The notes: generated by a model not told the origin, from the sequence alone. A stretch of 64,000 nt of DNA from Streptomyces aureocirculatus (GCF_000720475.1 NZ_JOAP01000030.1:39241-103240), one strand, 5' to 3'; counted from the stretch's first letter, positions 10,783-20,568 are shown. Made by a program: numbers and translations.

Positions 10783-11613
10783 CTAGCCCGCCATGCGGCG
10801 GTGCGCGTCCTCGATGCGGTCCGCGATGGAGCCGTTGATGACCTCGTCGCCCACCTGCACCCTGATCCCGCCGAGGACTTCGGGGTCCACGTCCAGGTTC
10901 AGATGCATCTGACGCCCGTAGATCTTCGCGAGCGCCGCACCGAGCCGCTCCTTCTGCTGGTCCGCGAGCGGCACAGCGGAGGTGACGACGGCGACCATGC
11001 GCTGTCGGCGGTCCGCCGCCAGCTTGGCGAGGGACTCGAGGCCCGCTTCCAGGCTACGTCCACGGGGCGCGGTCACAAGACGCGTGACCAGACGCTCCGT
11101 GGCGGCGTCCGCACGCCCGCCGAGCAGGCTGCGCAGCAGCTCGCTCTTGGCGGTGCCGGACGCGGCACGGTCGGTGAGCGCCGCGCGCAGCCCGGTGTTC
11201 GCGGCCACGATCCGGCCGAACCGGAACAGCTCGTCCTCGACGGTGTCCAGCGCGCCCGACTTCTGCGCGGCGGTCAGGTCGGCGAGGTCGGTGAGCTCCT
11301 CCAGGGCGTCCACCAGGTCGCGGGACTGCGACCAGCGGGAGCGCACAAGGCCTGCCACCAGGTCCGCGGTCTCGCCGCCGACCTTGCCGCCGAGCAGCCG
11401 CCCGGACAGCTCCGCCTTGGCCTCGCCGGGCTGCGCCGGGTCGGTCAGGACCCGTCGCAGCGAGACCTCGCGGTGCAGCAGCGCGGTGACCGCGGCAAGA
11501 TCGTCGGCCAGCAGCTTGGCGTCGACCGCGGTGTTGTCGGTCAGCGCGTCCAGACGCTCACGGGCGGCGGCGAGCGCCTCGCGGCTGGCTCCGTGCGCCG
11601 TCTGCGCCGTCAT
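10783..11613 (-). CDS. atpH: F1 ATP synthase delta subunit
   Basis: Peripheral stalk (OSCP) subunit, 276 residues. It is longer than the roughly 180 residues of most bacterial delta subunits, as is usual in actinobacteria, because of an N-terminal helical extension; the C-terminal half (GGIRVQVGDEVINGSIADRI) is the conserved part. Its ATG overlaps the atpF stop (ATGA). Confidence 0.95.
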   Translation of the reverse strand: MTAQTAHGASREALAAARERLDALTDNTAVDAKLLADDLAAVTALLHREVSLRRVLTDPAQPGEAKAELSGRLLGGKVGGETADLVAGLVRSRWSQSRDLVDALEELTDLADLTAAQKSGALDTVEDELFRFGRIVAANTGLRAALTDRAASGTAKSELLRSLLGGRADAATERLVTRLVTAPRGRSLEAGLESLAKLAADRRQRMVAVVTSAVPLADQQKERLGAALAKIYGRQMHLNLDVDPEVLGGIRVQVGDEVINGSIADRIEDAHRRMAG

Positions 11614-12158
11614 CGAGTGGCCTCTGCCTTCGCGTCGAGCTCGTCGAGGAAGCGGTCGATCGTGCGGCTCTGGCGGGCGTGCTCCTCAAGGGATTCACCC
11701 ACCAGCTTGCCGGCCAGTTCGGTGGCCAACTGGCCCACGTCCTGACGCAGCGACTGCGCGGCGGCCTTGCGGTCGGCCTCGATCTGGGCGTGGCCTGCGG
11801 CGACGATCTCCTCGCGCTGACGCTGGCCCTCGGCCCGCATCTCGGCGATGAGCTGGGCGCCCTGCTCCTGCGCCTCCTGGCGCAGCCGCGCGGCCTCGTG
11901 GCGGGCCTCGGCGAGCTGAGCCTTGTACTGCTCGAGAACGCTCTGGGCCTCGGTCTGAGCGGCGTCGGCCTTCTCGATACCGCCTTCGATCGCCTCCCGG
12001 CGCTCTTCCAGAACCTTGTTGATGTTCGGGATGAGCTTCTTCCAGAAGAAGAAGAAAACGATGGCGAAGGCGATGGCGCCGACAAGCAGCTCGGGGCCCG
12101 GAGGAATCAGAGGGTTCTGCTTCTCCTCGGCCGCCAGCTGAACCAGGTTGGCGATCAC
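11610..12158 (-). CDS. atpF: F0 ATP synthase subunit b
   Basis: Membrane-anchored stator subunit, 182 residues: short periplasmic N-terminus, one transmembrane helix (about 24-44, ending FFFFWKKLIP), then a long charged coiled coil rich in Ala, Glu, Arg and Gln. GTG start at 12158 with AAAGG seven bases upstream. Overlaps atpH by four bases. Confidence 0.96.
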   Translation of the reverse strand: MIANLVQLAAEEKQNPLIPPGPELLVGAIAFAIVFFFFWKKLIPNINKVLEERREAIEGGIEKADAAQTEAQSVLEQYKAQLAEARHEAARLRQEAQEQGAQLIAEMRAEGQRQREEIVAAGHAQIEADRKAAAQSLRQDVGQLATELAGKLVGESLEEHARQSRTIDRFLDELDAKAEATR

Positions 12159-12197
12159 ATCAGTGCCTTTCGTCGAAAAAGTGTCGGTGCGCAGTAA

Positions 12198-12509
<312 letters not shown>

Positions 12510-13328
12510 TCAGTGGTGCTCGGCGATGGCGCCCTGGATGTACGTGCAGGCAAGGAGCACGAAGACGTACGCCTGGACGGCCTGCACGAAGAGTTCGAAG
12601 CAGATCATGGCCATGGTCATCACGAAGGACACACCGGCGGCCGGGATCATCCAACTGTTCAGGAGGTACCAGGAGGCGACGGTGAACATCACCAGCATCA
12701 GGTGCCCGGCGAACATGTTGGCGAACAGTCGCACGGAGTGCGTGAAGGGACGCACGAGCAGGTTCGAGAAGAACTCGATGAACGACACCAGCCACTTGAT
12801 CGGGCCGAGCGAGTTGTCGTAACCGGTGATGTTCTTCCAGCCGCCCACGAAACCGTGGCGCTTGAAGGTCAGCGGCACCCAGATCAGATACGTGATGACC
12901 GCGAGCACGACCGGGTACGCGAAGACCGACGAGACCGGGAACTGCGACAGCGGGACCACGGACCAGATGTTCATGATCCAGATGAAGAAGAACATCGAGA
13001 CCATGAGGGGGACGTACTTCTCGCCCTCCTTCTTGCCGAGCGTCTCGTAGACGATCCCGCGGCGGACGAAGTCGTAGCCCGCCTCACCGATCATCTGGAG
13101 CTTGCCCGGCACGACCTTGGCCTTGCCGAAGGCGGCGTAGAAGAAGGTGATGACGACCATGGTCGTGATCAGGGCGAGCAGCATCACCTTGTTGAACTCG
13201 AACCCGCCGACCTCGAAGATCGGCTTGAAGAGGAACGAGTGCAGGCCCGGAGCCGGGAAGCCACAGCCGTTGTCGGAGGAGATCCGACAGCTCCAGTCAA
13301 AGGCGAGCTCAGTTTGGTCAGCACTCAC
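12510..13328 (-). CDS. atpB: F0 ATP synthase subunit a
   Basis: Integral membrane proton-channel subunit, 272 residues, with five or six hydrophobic helices and the conserved channel Arg in the HSVRLFANMFAGH motif. GTG at 13328 is chosen since AAGGAG sits seven bases upstream; an earlier in-frame start at 13364 has no such site. Followed 75 bases later by atpE. Confidence 0.96.
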   Translation of the reverse strand: MSADQTELAFDWSCRISSDNGCGFPAPGLHSFLFKPIFEVGGFEFNKVMLLALITTMVVITFFYAAFGKAKVVPGKLQMIGEAGYDFVRRGIVYETLGKKEGEKYVPLMVSMFFFIWIMNIWSVVPLSQFPVSSVFAYPVVLAVITYLIWVPLTFKRHGFVGGWKNITGYDNSLGPIKWLVSFIEFFSNLLVRPFTHSVRLFANMFAGHLMLVMFTVASWYLLNSWMIPAAGVSFVMTMAMICFELFVQAVQAYVFVLLACTYIQGAIAEHH

Positions 13329-13556
13329 CGCGGGCTCCTTCGGCGTGACGCATAGGTACGGCAACCTCGTTGTCGTGTCGGCGCGGCGCGCGGCCGCGGG
13401 TCGGCACCGGACTGGTGTTTCGGAAGTGTGAGCGGCGTTCAGGCATCGAGCCTCGCGATGGTGCAGGCGTCAGCTCAGATGCCCGCGCCTGCAGTGCCGC
13501 AGTTGGCACCGGACGATAGCAGCATCTCGAACGTGCATTTATCCCGGCCCTACCTC

Positions 13557-14018
13557 TCACGTCTCCGACCCCGGCTTCTCCGGCTTGTCGCTCTTACGAG
13601 AGGAGGACGCGGAGGAAGGTTCGGGTTCAGGTTCGACGTAGAGGATCTTGGCCTTCATGTGCGCGCGAGCCTGCGACGCCATCCAGGCGACGGTGGCGAT
13701 GACGAGAGCGAGCGCGAAGGACTTCGGGTTGAACGCGTTCGTGTCCTTGAACAGACCCACGAAAATGAGAAGCAGGAGGAGCTGAGCGACATAGAGCATC
13801 AGCCCCATCGCCTGGAACAACTGCGGAAGCGATTTTGCCGTCCGCTGCAGGATGAACAGGCCGAGCCCCATGAAAGCGATGACGACCAGCGTGCCGATGA
13901 CAGCACCGAGGGCTCCCTTGCCGCCCGCGACCACTCCACTCACCACGGCGACGATCGCGCCTACGGCAGCGGTGGGTACGGCGGACTGCAGGAGGTTTCG
14001 GGTGTCTTGAGACGGCAT
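13557..14018 (-). CDS. atpI: AtpI-like ATP synthase accessory membrane protein
   Basis: A 153-residue protein with four hydrophobic helices (about 16-35, 37-58, 72-90, 99-120) and a charged Ser/Glu/Lys-rich cytoplasmic tail. It sits first in the atp cluster where AtpI is expected; AtpI-type proteins assist c-ring assembly or ion supply, and sequence conservation is low, so the name rests mainly on position and topology. ATG at 14018 has GGAG upstream. A gap of 228 bases separates it from atpB and may hold an internal promoter; I could not define one with confidence. Confidence 0.8.
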   Translation of the reverse strand: MPSQDTRNLLQSAVPTAAVGAIVAVVSGVVAGGKGALGAVIGTLVVIAFMGLGLFILQRTAKSLPQLFQAMGLMLYVAQLLLLLIFVGLFKDTNAFNPKSFALALVIATVAWMASQARAHMKAKILYVEPEPEPSSASSSRKSDKPEKPGSET

Positions 14019-14279
14019 GGCGGCAACTCCGCTTACAGACGGGGGCAGGGTGTCGTCATGGACGAGCGTAGACCCGGGCCGAGTGGGGTCCTCGGGCCGA
14101 GAGAACCGTCGCACTACGGTCCTTCGGCTCTGTCCCCGGGTCTCGTGAACGGTATCACAAACTATTTGATGAGTCCTTTACCTGACGGGTGTGCTTGCCG
14201 TCACACATGAGGGCTAACCCGCGCGTCTGTGCAACTTGACGGTCGACTTGTCTGGTACTGGAGCGTTTTCGGGTCCGCG

Positions 14280-15605
14280 TCAACGCGAGGATTCGGCCTT
14301 GCTCCGGTCCGGGGAGCTCGGGCGGGTGCCGACGGCGGTCGCACCGTTGACGCCCGCTCCCACGGGGTGACGGGATTCCGTTTCCGGCTGAGCGGCCGCT
14401 TCCGACTCGTGCGCCGCCGCCTCCGCGAGAGCCGCACGGCGGCGCCGGTAGCGCGGCGGTACGAAGCCCTCCGCCCATCCGGGCGTCCGCGGGGTGAAGC
14501 GCGGCAGCAGGAGCAGCGCGAGCCCGACGGCGCTCAGGGCGACGATCAGGAGCAGGATCCACATGTTCGTGGAGTGCACGGAGTACGCGACGGTGCCGAA
14601 GGCGATCAGAGCCGACCAGAAGTACATGATCAGCACGGCCCGGCTGTGCGAGTGGCCGACTTCGAGCAGCCGGTGGTGCAGATGGCCGCGGTCGGCGGCG
14701 AACGGCGACTGGCCCTTCCAGGTGCGGCGCACGATGGCGAGCACCAGGTCGGCGAACGGGATCGCGATGATCGTCAGCGGCATCAGCAGCGGGATGAAGA
14801 CGGGAAGCATCGCGTGTGTCGCGTCGCGGGTGCCGCCGAGGTTCAGCTTCATCGCGTCCGGGTCGACCTGCCCGGTGATGGAGATGGCGCCGGCGGCGAG
14901 CACCAGGCCGATGAGCATCGACCCCGAGTCGCCCATGAAGATCCGGGCCGGATGCATGTTGTGCGGCAGGAAGCCCAGGCACATGCCCATCAGGATGGCG
15001 GCGAAGAGGGTGGCGGGGGCCGCGGCCTCGATCCCGTACCCGTACCAGATCCGGTACGCGTACATGAAGAACGCCGCGGCGGCGATGCACACCATGCCCG
15101 CCGCGAGGCCGTCGAGGCCGTCGACGAAGTTGACCGCGTTGATGGTGATGACCACCAGGGCGACGGTGAGCAGCGTGCCCTGCCACTGGGTCAGGGACAC
15201 CGTCCCCGCGCCCGGGATGGGCAGCCACAGGATCGTCAGACCCTGCATGACCATCACGCCCGCGGCGATCATCTGGCCGCCGAGCTTGATCAGCGCGTCG
15301 ATCTCGAACTTGTCGTCGAGGACGCCGATGAGCCAGATCAGCGCGGCGCCGGAGAGCAGCGCGCGCGGCTCGTTCGACTTCGTGAAGACCTCGTTGAGGT
15401 TCGGCAGGTGGTCGGCGACCAGGAGCCCCGCGCACAGGCCGAAGAACATCGCGATTCCGCCGAGCCGGGGTGTCGGTTCCCGGTGCACGTCGCGCGCGCG
15501 GATCTCCGGCATGGCGCCGGCCACGATCGCGAACTTCCGCACCGGGCCGGTCAGCAGGTAGGTCACCGCGGCCGTGATGCAGAGCGTCAGCAGATATTCA
15601 CGCAC
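14280..15605 (-). CDS. undecaprenyl-phosphate sugar-1-phosphate transferase (WecA/TagO/MraY family)
   Basis: Polytopic membrane enzyme, 441 residues with about 11 helices, that transfers a UDP-sugar-1-phosphate (usually GlcNAc-1-P) to undecaprenyl phosphate, starting teichoic acid or other wall glycopolymers. Visible motifs: PRLGG, LDDKFEI, the NAVNFVDGLDGL loop with catalytic Asp residues, GDSGSM and the DRGHLHH histidine loop. A roughly 75-residue cytoplasmic tail is low complexity. GTG at 15605 is preceded by a weak GGGGAAG. Its place between glyA and atpI is the conserved Streptomyces arrangement. Confidence 0.9.
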   Translation of the reverse strand: MREYLLTLCITAAVTYLLTGPVRKFAIVAGAMPEIRARDVHREPTPRLGGIAMFFGLCAGLLVADHLPNLNEVFTKSNEPRALLSGAALIWLIGVLDDKFEIDALIKLGGQMIAAGVMVMQGLTILWLPIPGAGTVSLTQWQGTLLTVALVVITINAVNFVDGLDGLAAGMVCIAAAAFFMYAYRIWYGYGIEAAAPATLFAAILMGMCLGFLPHNMHPARIFMGDSGSMLIGLVLAAGAISITGQVDPDAMKLNLGGTRDATHAMLPVFIPLLMPLTIIAIPFADLVLAIVRRTWKGQSPFAADRGHLHHRLLEVGHSHSRAVLIMYFWSALIAFGTVAYSVHSTNMWILLLIVALSAVGLALLLLPRFTPRTPGWAEGFVPPRYRRRRAALAEAAAHESEAAAQPETESRHPVGAGVNGATAVGTRPSSPDRSKAESSR

Positions 15606-15707
15606 GGGCTTCCCCACAGGTATCGCTGGCCATCTCAGCACCACACCCTAGCTTCGCGTGCATAAGCTTGGGGACGTCCGGGTAGCGGGGATCGTTGCAC
15701 AGGTGCG

Positions 15708-16982
15708 CTACGACGTCGCCGTGCCCGGTGTCCCCGCTGTCGGATACGGCGGAAACCGGCCCGCCAGTTCCCGTACCGCGTCCCTGACTTTGTCCTCCTC
15801 ACGGACGGCCCCCGCGAACAGTGCGGCGATCCGCGCCATTTCACCCTCCCGCATGCCCTGGGTGGTGACGGCCGCCGTCCCGAACCTGAGTCCGCGGCCG
15901 TCGGCGCCCGGCAGCGCGCAGGTGTCGAGGACCAGACCCGCCGCGGCGAGGCGGCCACGGGCGGCATGGGCCGGTACGCCGTGCGGGGCGGGGTCGGCGA
16001 GGATCAGATGGGTGTCGGTGCCGCCGGTGCTCAGACCGAAGCCCTCACCGGCGAGCGCCTCCGCCAACACCCTTGCGTTCGCAACGACTTGACGCGCGTA
16101 CGCGGTGAACGCGGGCGTCGCCGCCTCGCCGAAGGCCACCGCCTTGGCGGCGATCGTGTGCATCTGGGCGCCGCCCTGCGTGAACGGGAAGACCGCCCGG
16201 TCCACCCGCTCCGCGAGTTCGCCGCGGCACAGGAGCATGCCGCCGCGGGGGCCGCGCAGGACCTTGTGGGTGGTGGCGCACACGATGTCCGCGTACGGCA
16301 CGGGGCTGGGCGCGGCGCCGCCCGCGACCAGGCCCATGGGGTGGGCGGCGTCCGCGATGAGATAGGCCCCCACGTCGTCCGCGACGGCCCGGAACGCCGC
16401 GTAGTCGATGTGGCGGGGGTAGGCGATGGAGCCGCACACGATCGCCTTCGGGCGGTGCGCCCGGGCCAGGGCCGCCACCTGGTCGTAGTCGATCAGGCCG
16501 CTCTCCGGGTCGAGGCCGTACCCCACGAAGTCGAACCAGCGGCCGGAGAAGTTCGCGGGCGAGCCGTGCGTGAGATGGCCGCCGTAGGGCAGGCCCATGG
16601 CCAGAACCGTGTCCCCGGGGCGCAGCAGGGCCGCGTAGGCCGCCAGGACGGCGGCGGAGCCCGAGTGGGGCTGCACGTTCGCGTGGTCGGCGCCGAAGAG
16701 GGCCTTGGCGCGGTCCGTGGCGATGCGCTCCGCCACGTCCACGAACTCGCAGCCGCCGTGGTGGCGGGCCCCCGGGTAGCCCTCGGCGTACTTGTTCGCC
16801 AGCGGGGAGCCCAGGGCCGTCAGGACGGCCTGGGACGTGAAGTTCTCCGCGGCGATCAGTTGCAGGCTTGCCGACTGGCGGTCGAGCTCGCCGAGGAGTA
16901 CGTCGGTGAGCTCGGGGTCCTGGCGGCGCAGCGCGGCGTACGCCGCCGGGTCGGCGGCGCGCCCAGCCTCTGCCGTCGTCAT
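15708..16982 (-). CDS. glyA: serine hydroxymethyltransferase
   Basis: PLP enzyme interconverting serine and glycine with tetrahydrofolate; 424 residues, normal size. Motifs: LIAAENFTS, the YPGARHHGG substrate loop (usual form YPGxRYYGG) and the PLP-lysine motif ATTHKVLRGPRGG (about residue 240). The YYGG to HHGG change and the presence of an additional glyA-type gene in many Streptomyces leave open that this is the accessory paralogue. GGGAGG lies directly against the ATG, an unusually short spacing. Confidence 0.93.
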   Translation of the reverse strand: MTTAEAGRAADPAAYAALRRQDPELTDVLLGELDRQSASLQLIAAENFTSQAVLTALGSPLANKYAEGYPGARHHGGCEFVDVAERIATDRAKALFGADHANVQPHSGSAAVLAAYAALLRPGDTVLAMGLPYGGHLTHGSPANFSGRWFDFVGYGLDPESGLIDYDQVAALARAHRPKAIVCGSIAYPRHIDYAAFRAVADDVGAYLIADAAHPMGLVAGGAAPSPVPYADIVCATTHKVLRGPRGGMLLCRGELAERVDRAVFPFTQGGAQMHTIAAKAVAFGEAATPAFTAYARQVVANARVLAEALAGEGFGLSTGGTDTHLILADPAPHGVPAHAARGRLAAAGLVLDTCALPGADGRGLRFGTAAVTTQGMREGEMARIAALFAGAVREEDKVRDAVRELAGRFPPYPTAGTPGTATS

Positions 16983-17026
16983 CCTCCCAATGTAGGCCGG
17001 GGGCCGGTTTGCTGCCCGGCGGGCGC

Positions 17027-17120
17027 TCCTGGGGCTCCGCCCCAGACCCCGCTCCTCAAACGCCGGAGGGGCTATGAATAGCCCGTCCGGCGTTTGAGGA
17101 CGAGGCGCGGAGCGCCGATT
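17027..17120. repeat. composite inverted repeat element
   Basis: CTGGGGCTCCGCCCCAG and ACCCCG (17028-17051) are followed by an inverted repeat in which CTCCTCAAACGCCGGAGGGGCTA (17052-17074) mirrors TAGCCCGTCCGGCGTTTGAG plus GACGAG (17077-17103), then GCGCGGAGCGCC. The same two modules recur around 56336-56535. It sits between glyA and the phosphatase-like gene. Confidence 0.75.
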
Positions 17121-17147
17121 GAGGGCTGGGGTCCAAGGCGCGCAGGA

Positions 17148-17843
17148 CTACGCCCGGGCCGCCGGCACCCCCGTCAAGGCCGTCACCACCGGCTCGAGGG
17201 CCTGCTGGATCTCGCCGCCGACGGAGCGGAAGAAGGGCAGCGGCGCCCCGTAGGGGTCGTACACCTCGTCGGCCTCCGCGCTGGGGGCGAGCAGCCACCC
17301 GCGCAACGCGGCGGCGGCCCGCACCAGGGCGCGGGCCCGCTCGACGACCCCGTCGGCCCCCTCGGGGTCGGGCAGGGTGGCCGGGTCTATGGCCCGGACG
17401 AGACGGGTGAACTCCTTCAGGGTGAAGGTGCGGAGCCCGGCGGAGTGCCCCATGGAGATGACCTGCGCCCGGTGGTCCCGCGTCGCGGTCAGGACGAGGT
17501 CGGCCCGGATGACGTGGTCGTCGAGGAGCTCACGGCCGACGAAGCCGGAGGCGTCCGCGCCGAAGTCGGCGAGCACGGTCTCGGCGTTGGTCTCCATGGG
17601 GGCACCCTCGTGCCCCCAGGTGCCCGCGCTCTCCACGATGAGCCCACCGGTGAGCGGATCGCCGAGCCGGTCGGCGAGGGCGTGCCGGGTCAGCCGCTCG
17701 GTGATCGGCGAGCGGCAGACGTTGCCGGTGCTGACGTGGAGGATGCGGAAGCCGCCGGGGGTACCGGCGCTTCCCGGGGCACCGAAGACCACAGAGGGCT
17801 CGGTGCGGCCCGCTATGCCACGCCCCGTCTCAGGGGCCCTCAA
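17148..17843 (-). CDS. low-molecular-weight protein phosphatase-like protein with Cys to Ser P-loop
   Basis: 231 residues, LMW-PTP fold. The phosphate-binding loop reads HVSTGNVCRSP, where active enzymes have C-x-G-N-x-C-R-S; the nucleophilic Cys is Ser38 (AGC, 17730-17732). The downstream acid motif DPY (in DEVYDPYG) is kept, so substrate may still bind. The start is placed at a TTG at 17843 that overlaps the tsaC stop as TTGA and has GAGG seven bases upstream; a GTG at 17792 would give a shorter N-terminus. Translational coupling with tsaC suggests joint expression. Confidence 0.8.
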   Translation of the reverse strand: MRAPETGRGIAGRTEPSVVFGAPGSAGTPGGFRILHVSTGNVCRSPITERLTRHALADRLGDPLTGGLIVESAGTWGHEGAPMETNAETVLADFGADASGFVGRELLDDHVIRADLVLTATRDHRAQVISMGHSAGLRTFTLKEFTRLVRAIDPATLPDPEGADGVVERARALVRAAAALRGWLLAPSAEADEVYDPYGAPLPFFRSVGGEIQQALEPVVTALTGVPAARA

Positions 17844-18487
17844 TTGGCCACCTCGAGGTCGGGTACCACCTTGCGGAGCTCGTCGGCGTCGAGCGCGCCG
17901 GCGCGGAGCAGCACGGGGACCTTGCCGGTCACGTCCACGATCGAGGAGGGCACGATGCCGGGCGTGGGACCGCCGTCCAGGTACACGGAGACCGAGTCGC
18001 CGAGCATCTCCTGGGCGGCGTCGCAGTCCTCGGGCGCCGGGTGCCCGGTGAGGTTGGCGGAGGACACGGCCATCGGCCCGAACTCGGTGAGGAGCTCGAT
18101 GGCGACCGGGTGCAGCGGCATCCGGATGGCGACCGTGCCCCGGGTGTCGCCGAGGTCCCACTGGAGCGAGGGCTGCTGCCGGGCGACCAGCGTGAGGGCG
18201 CCGGGCCAGAAGGCGTCCACGAGCTCCCAGGCGGACTCGGAGAAGTCCGTGACGAGGCCGTGCAGCGTGTTCGGGGAGCCGATGAGGACGGGCGTCGGCA
18301 TGGACCGGCCGCGGCCCTTGGCGTCGAGCAGGTCGGCGACCGCCTCCGGGCTGAACGCGTCGGCGCCGATCCCGTACACGGTGTCGGTGGGCAGCACGAC
18401 CAGTTCGCCACGGCGGACGGCGGACGCGGCCTCGCGCAGACCGGTCGTACGGTCGGTCGCGTCGTTGGTGTCGTATCGCCGTGCCAT
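17840..18487 (-). CDS. tsaC: L-threonylcarbamoyladenylate synthase (Sua5/YrdC/TsaC)
   Basis: Makes threonylcarbamoyl-AMP for the t6A37 tRNA modification. The 215-residue protein is a single YrdC domain: VVLPTDTVYGIGADAF near residue 31, the KGR segment, and SSANLTGHPAP near 140. No C-terminal Sua5 domain is present. ATG follows directly after the TAG of a 24-codon ORF, whose GAGGAGG provides the ribosome site, so translation is likely coupled. Confidence 0.93.
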   Translation of the reverse strand: MARRYDTNDATDRTTGLREAASAVRRGELVVLPTDTVYGIGADAFSPEAVADLLDAKGRGRSMPTPVLIGSPNTLHGLVTDFSESAWELVDAFWPGALTLVARQQPSLQWDLGDTRGTVAIRMPLHPVAIELLTEFGPMAVSSANLTGHPAPEDCDAAQEMLGDSVSVYLDGGPTPGIVPSSIVDVTGKVPVLLRAGALDADELRKVVPDLEVAN

Positions 18488-18562
18488 CTAGCGGGCCTCC
18501 TCGTACACGTACGTCTCGTCGGCGTACATCACGTACATCGTCGTCTTCGTCGCCGCCGTCAT
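18488..18562 (-). CDS. 24-residue Tyr-rich micro-ORF coupled to prmC and tsaC
   Basis: The ATG overlaps the prmC stop (TGATG) and the TAG is directly followed by the tsaC ATG. The peptide is MTAATKTTMYVM followed by YADETYVYEEAR, with four Tyr in 24 residues. Every codon ends in G or C, as in the flanking genes. The last codons carry the GAGGAGG ribosome site of tsaC. It may be a real peptide or only a translated spacer that couples the two genes. Confidence 0.5.
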   Translation of the reverse strand: MTAATKTTMYVMYADETYVYEEAR

Positions 18563-19407
18563 CACGGCAGCGCCTTGCGGGCGGTCGCGAACCGCGGCCG
18601 GTTGTTCAGGTCCGGGTGGTCGGCGGCGTCCGCCCAGCCCCGCTCCTCCGTGAAGATCCACGGCACCAGGCCGCCCTGGGTGTCCGCGTGCTCCACCACC
18701 ACGACACCGCCGGGCCGCAGCAGCCGGTGCGCGGTGCGCTCGATGCCGCGGATCAGGTCGAGGCCGTCCTCGCCGGAGAACAGGGCGAGTTCGGGATCGT
18801 AGTCGCGGGCCTCCGGCGCAACGTACTCCCATTCCGTCAACGGGATGTACGGGGGGTTGGAGATGACGAGGTCGACCTGGCCGTCGAGGTCGGGGAACGC
18901 GTCGCGTGCGTCGCCCTGGCGCAGGTCGACCCGGGACCCCTCGACGTTCTTACGGGTCCACTTCATGGCGTCCGCGGACAGCTCCACGGCGTGCACGCGC
19001 GAGCGCGGCACCTCCTGGGCCATGGCGAGCGCGATGGCGCCCGAACCGGTGCACAGGTCGACGATCAGCGGCTCGACGACGTCCATCGCACGGACCGCGT
19101 CTATGGCCCAGCCGACGACCGACTCGGTCTCCGGCCGCGGGACGAAGACGCCGGGGCCGACCTGGAGCTCCAGATAGCGGAAGAAGGCACGGCCCGTGAT
19201 GTGCTGGAGCGGCTCGCGCGCCTCGCGGCGCGCGATCGTCTCCCAGTAGCGGGCGTCGAAGTCCGTGTCCTTGACGGAGTGCAGCTCGCCCCGCTTCACG
19301 CCGTGCACGAAGGCGGCGAGTTCCTCCGCGTCGTTGCGCGGCGAGGGTACGCCGGCGTCGGCAAGCCGCTGGGTGGCCTGGGCCACTTCCGCGAGCAGCA
19401 GGTTCAC
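18562..19407 (-). CDS. prmC: peptide chain release factor N5-glutamine methyltransferase
   Basis: Methylates the Gln of the GGQ motif of release factors. 281 residues: an N-terminal helical domain, the SAM motif DLCTGSGAIALA (about 115) and the diagnostic NPPY (about 187). Lies just downstream of prfA, encoding its substrate, with a 39-base gap. GTG start at 19407 with GGAGG about five bases upstream. Confidence 0.96.
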   Translation of the reverse strand: MNLLLAEVAQATQRLADAGVPSPRNDAEELAAFVHGVKRGELHSVKDTDFDARYWETIARREAREPLQHITGRAFFRYLELQVGPGVFVPRPETESVVGWAIDAVRAMDVVEPLIVDLCTGSGAIALAMAQEVPRSRVHAVELSADAMKWTRKNVEGSRVDLRQGDARDAFPDLDGQVDLVISNPPYIPLTEWEYVAPEARDYDPELALFSGEDGLDLIRGIERTAHRLLRPGGVVVVEHADTQGGLVPWIFTEERGWADAADHPDLNNRPRFATARKALP

Positions 19408-19446
19408 GCTGTCCTCCGGGGCGTGGTACGGGACAAGGGCAGGGGC

Positions 19447-20523
19447 TCAGGCGGCGGCGAGCTTCGCCGCGGAGTCCGCGTCGACGCAGGCCTGGATGAC
19501 CGCGTCGAGATCACCGTCGAGCACCTGGTCCAAGTTGTACGCCTTGAAGCCGACGCGGTGGTCGGAGATGCGGTTCTCCGGGAAGTTGTACGTACGGATC
19601 TTCTCGGAGCGGTCCACGGTGCGGACCTGGCTGCGCCGGGCGTCCGCCGCCTCCTTCTCCGCCTCCTCCTGCGCCGCGGCGAGCAGCCTGGAGCGCAGGA
19701 TACGCATCGCCTGCTCCTTGTTCTGAAGCTGGCTCTTCTCGTTCTGGCAGGAGGCGACGACTCCGGTGGGGACGTGCGTGATGCGGACGGCGGAGTCCGT
19801 GGTGTTGACGGACTGCCCGCCGGGTCCCGAGGAGCGGTAGACGTCGATCCGCAGGTCGTTCGGGTTGATCTCGACGTCGATCTCCTCGGCCTCCGGCGTC
19901 ACCAGGACACCGGCCGCGGAGGTGTGGATGCGGCCCTGGGACTCGGTGGCCGGAACCCGCTGCACACGGTGCACGCCGCCCTCGTACTTCAGGCGCGCCC
20001 AGACGCCCTGGCCGGGCTCGGTGGCGCCCTGGCCGCCCTTGGTCTTCACGGCGACCTGGACGTCCTTGTAGCCGCCGAGCTCGGACTCGGTGGCGTCGAT
20101 GATCTCCGTCTTCCAGCCGACGCGCTCGGCGTAGCGCAGGTACATGCGCAGCAGGTCGCCTGCGAACAGCGCGGACTCGTCGCCGCCCGCACCGGCCTTG
20201 ACCTCCAGGATGACGTCCTTGTCGTCGTTCGGGTCACGCGGCACGAGGAGCAACCGCAGCTTCTCGGTGATCTCGTCGCGCTGCTTGTCGAGCTCCTTGA
20301 CCTCGGCGGCGAAGTCGGGATCGTCCACGGCGAACTCACGCGCGGTCTCGATGTCGTCGCCCAGGCGCTTGTAGGTGCGGTACGTGGAGACGATCGGCGT
20401 CAGCTCGGCATAGCGCTTGTTGAGCTTGCGCGCGTTGGCCTGATCGGCGTGGACCGAAGGGTCGGAGAGCTTCTTCTCCAGGTCGGCGTGCTCGCCGATC
20501 AGTTCCTCGACCGCCTCGAACAT
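19447..20523 (-). CDS. prfA: peptide chain release factor 1
   Basis: Recognises UAA and UAG and releases the peptide. 358 residues, full length. RF1-type PAT tripeptide in [14 protein letters not shown] (about residue 190) and the GGQ motif in [15 protein letters not shown] (about 235) are intact. Clustered with prmC, which modifies it. AGGAG precedes the ATG. Confidence 0.97.
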   Translation of the reverse strand: MFEAVEELIGEHADLEKKLSDPSVHADQANARKLNKRYAELTPIVSTYRTYKRLGDDIETAREFAVDDPDFAAEVKELDKQRDEITEKLRLLLVPRDPNDDKDVILEVKAGAGGDESALFAGDLLRMYLRYAERVGWKTEIIDATESELGGYKDVQVAVKTKGGQGATEPGQGVWARLKYEGGVHRVQRVPATESQGRIHTSAAGVLVTPEAEEIDVEINPNDLRIDVYRSSGPGGQSVNTTDSAVRITHVPTGVVASCQNEKSQLQNKEQAMRILRSRLLAAAQEEAEKEAADARRSQVRTVDRSEKIRTYNFPENRISDHRVGFKAYNLDQVLDGDLDAVIQACVDADSAAKLAAA

Positions 20524-20568
20524 CGGGGGCTCCTGTGTGTCTTCGTGAAGGGGCTGCGGGACGGCAAA

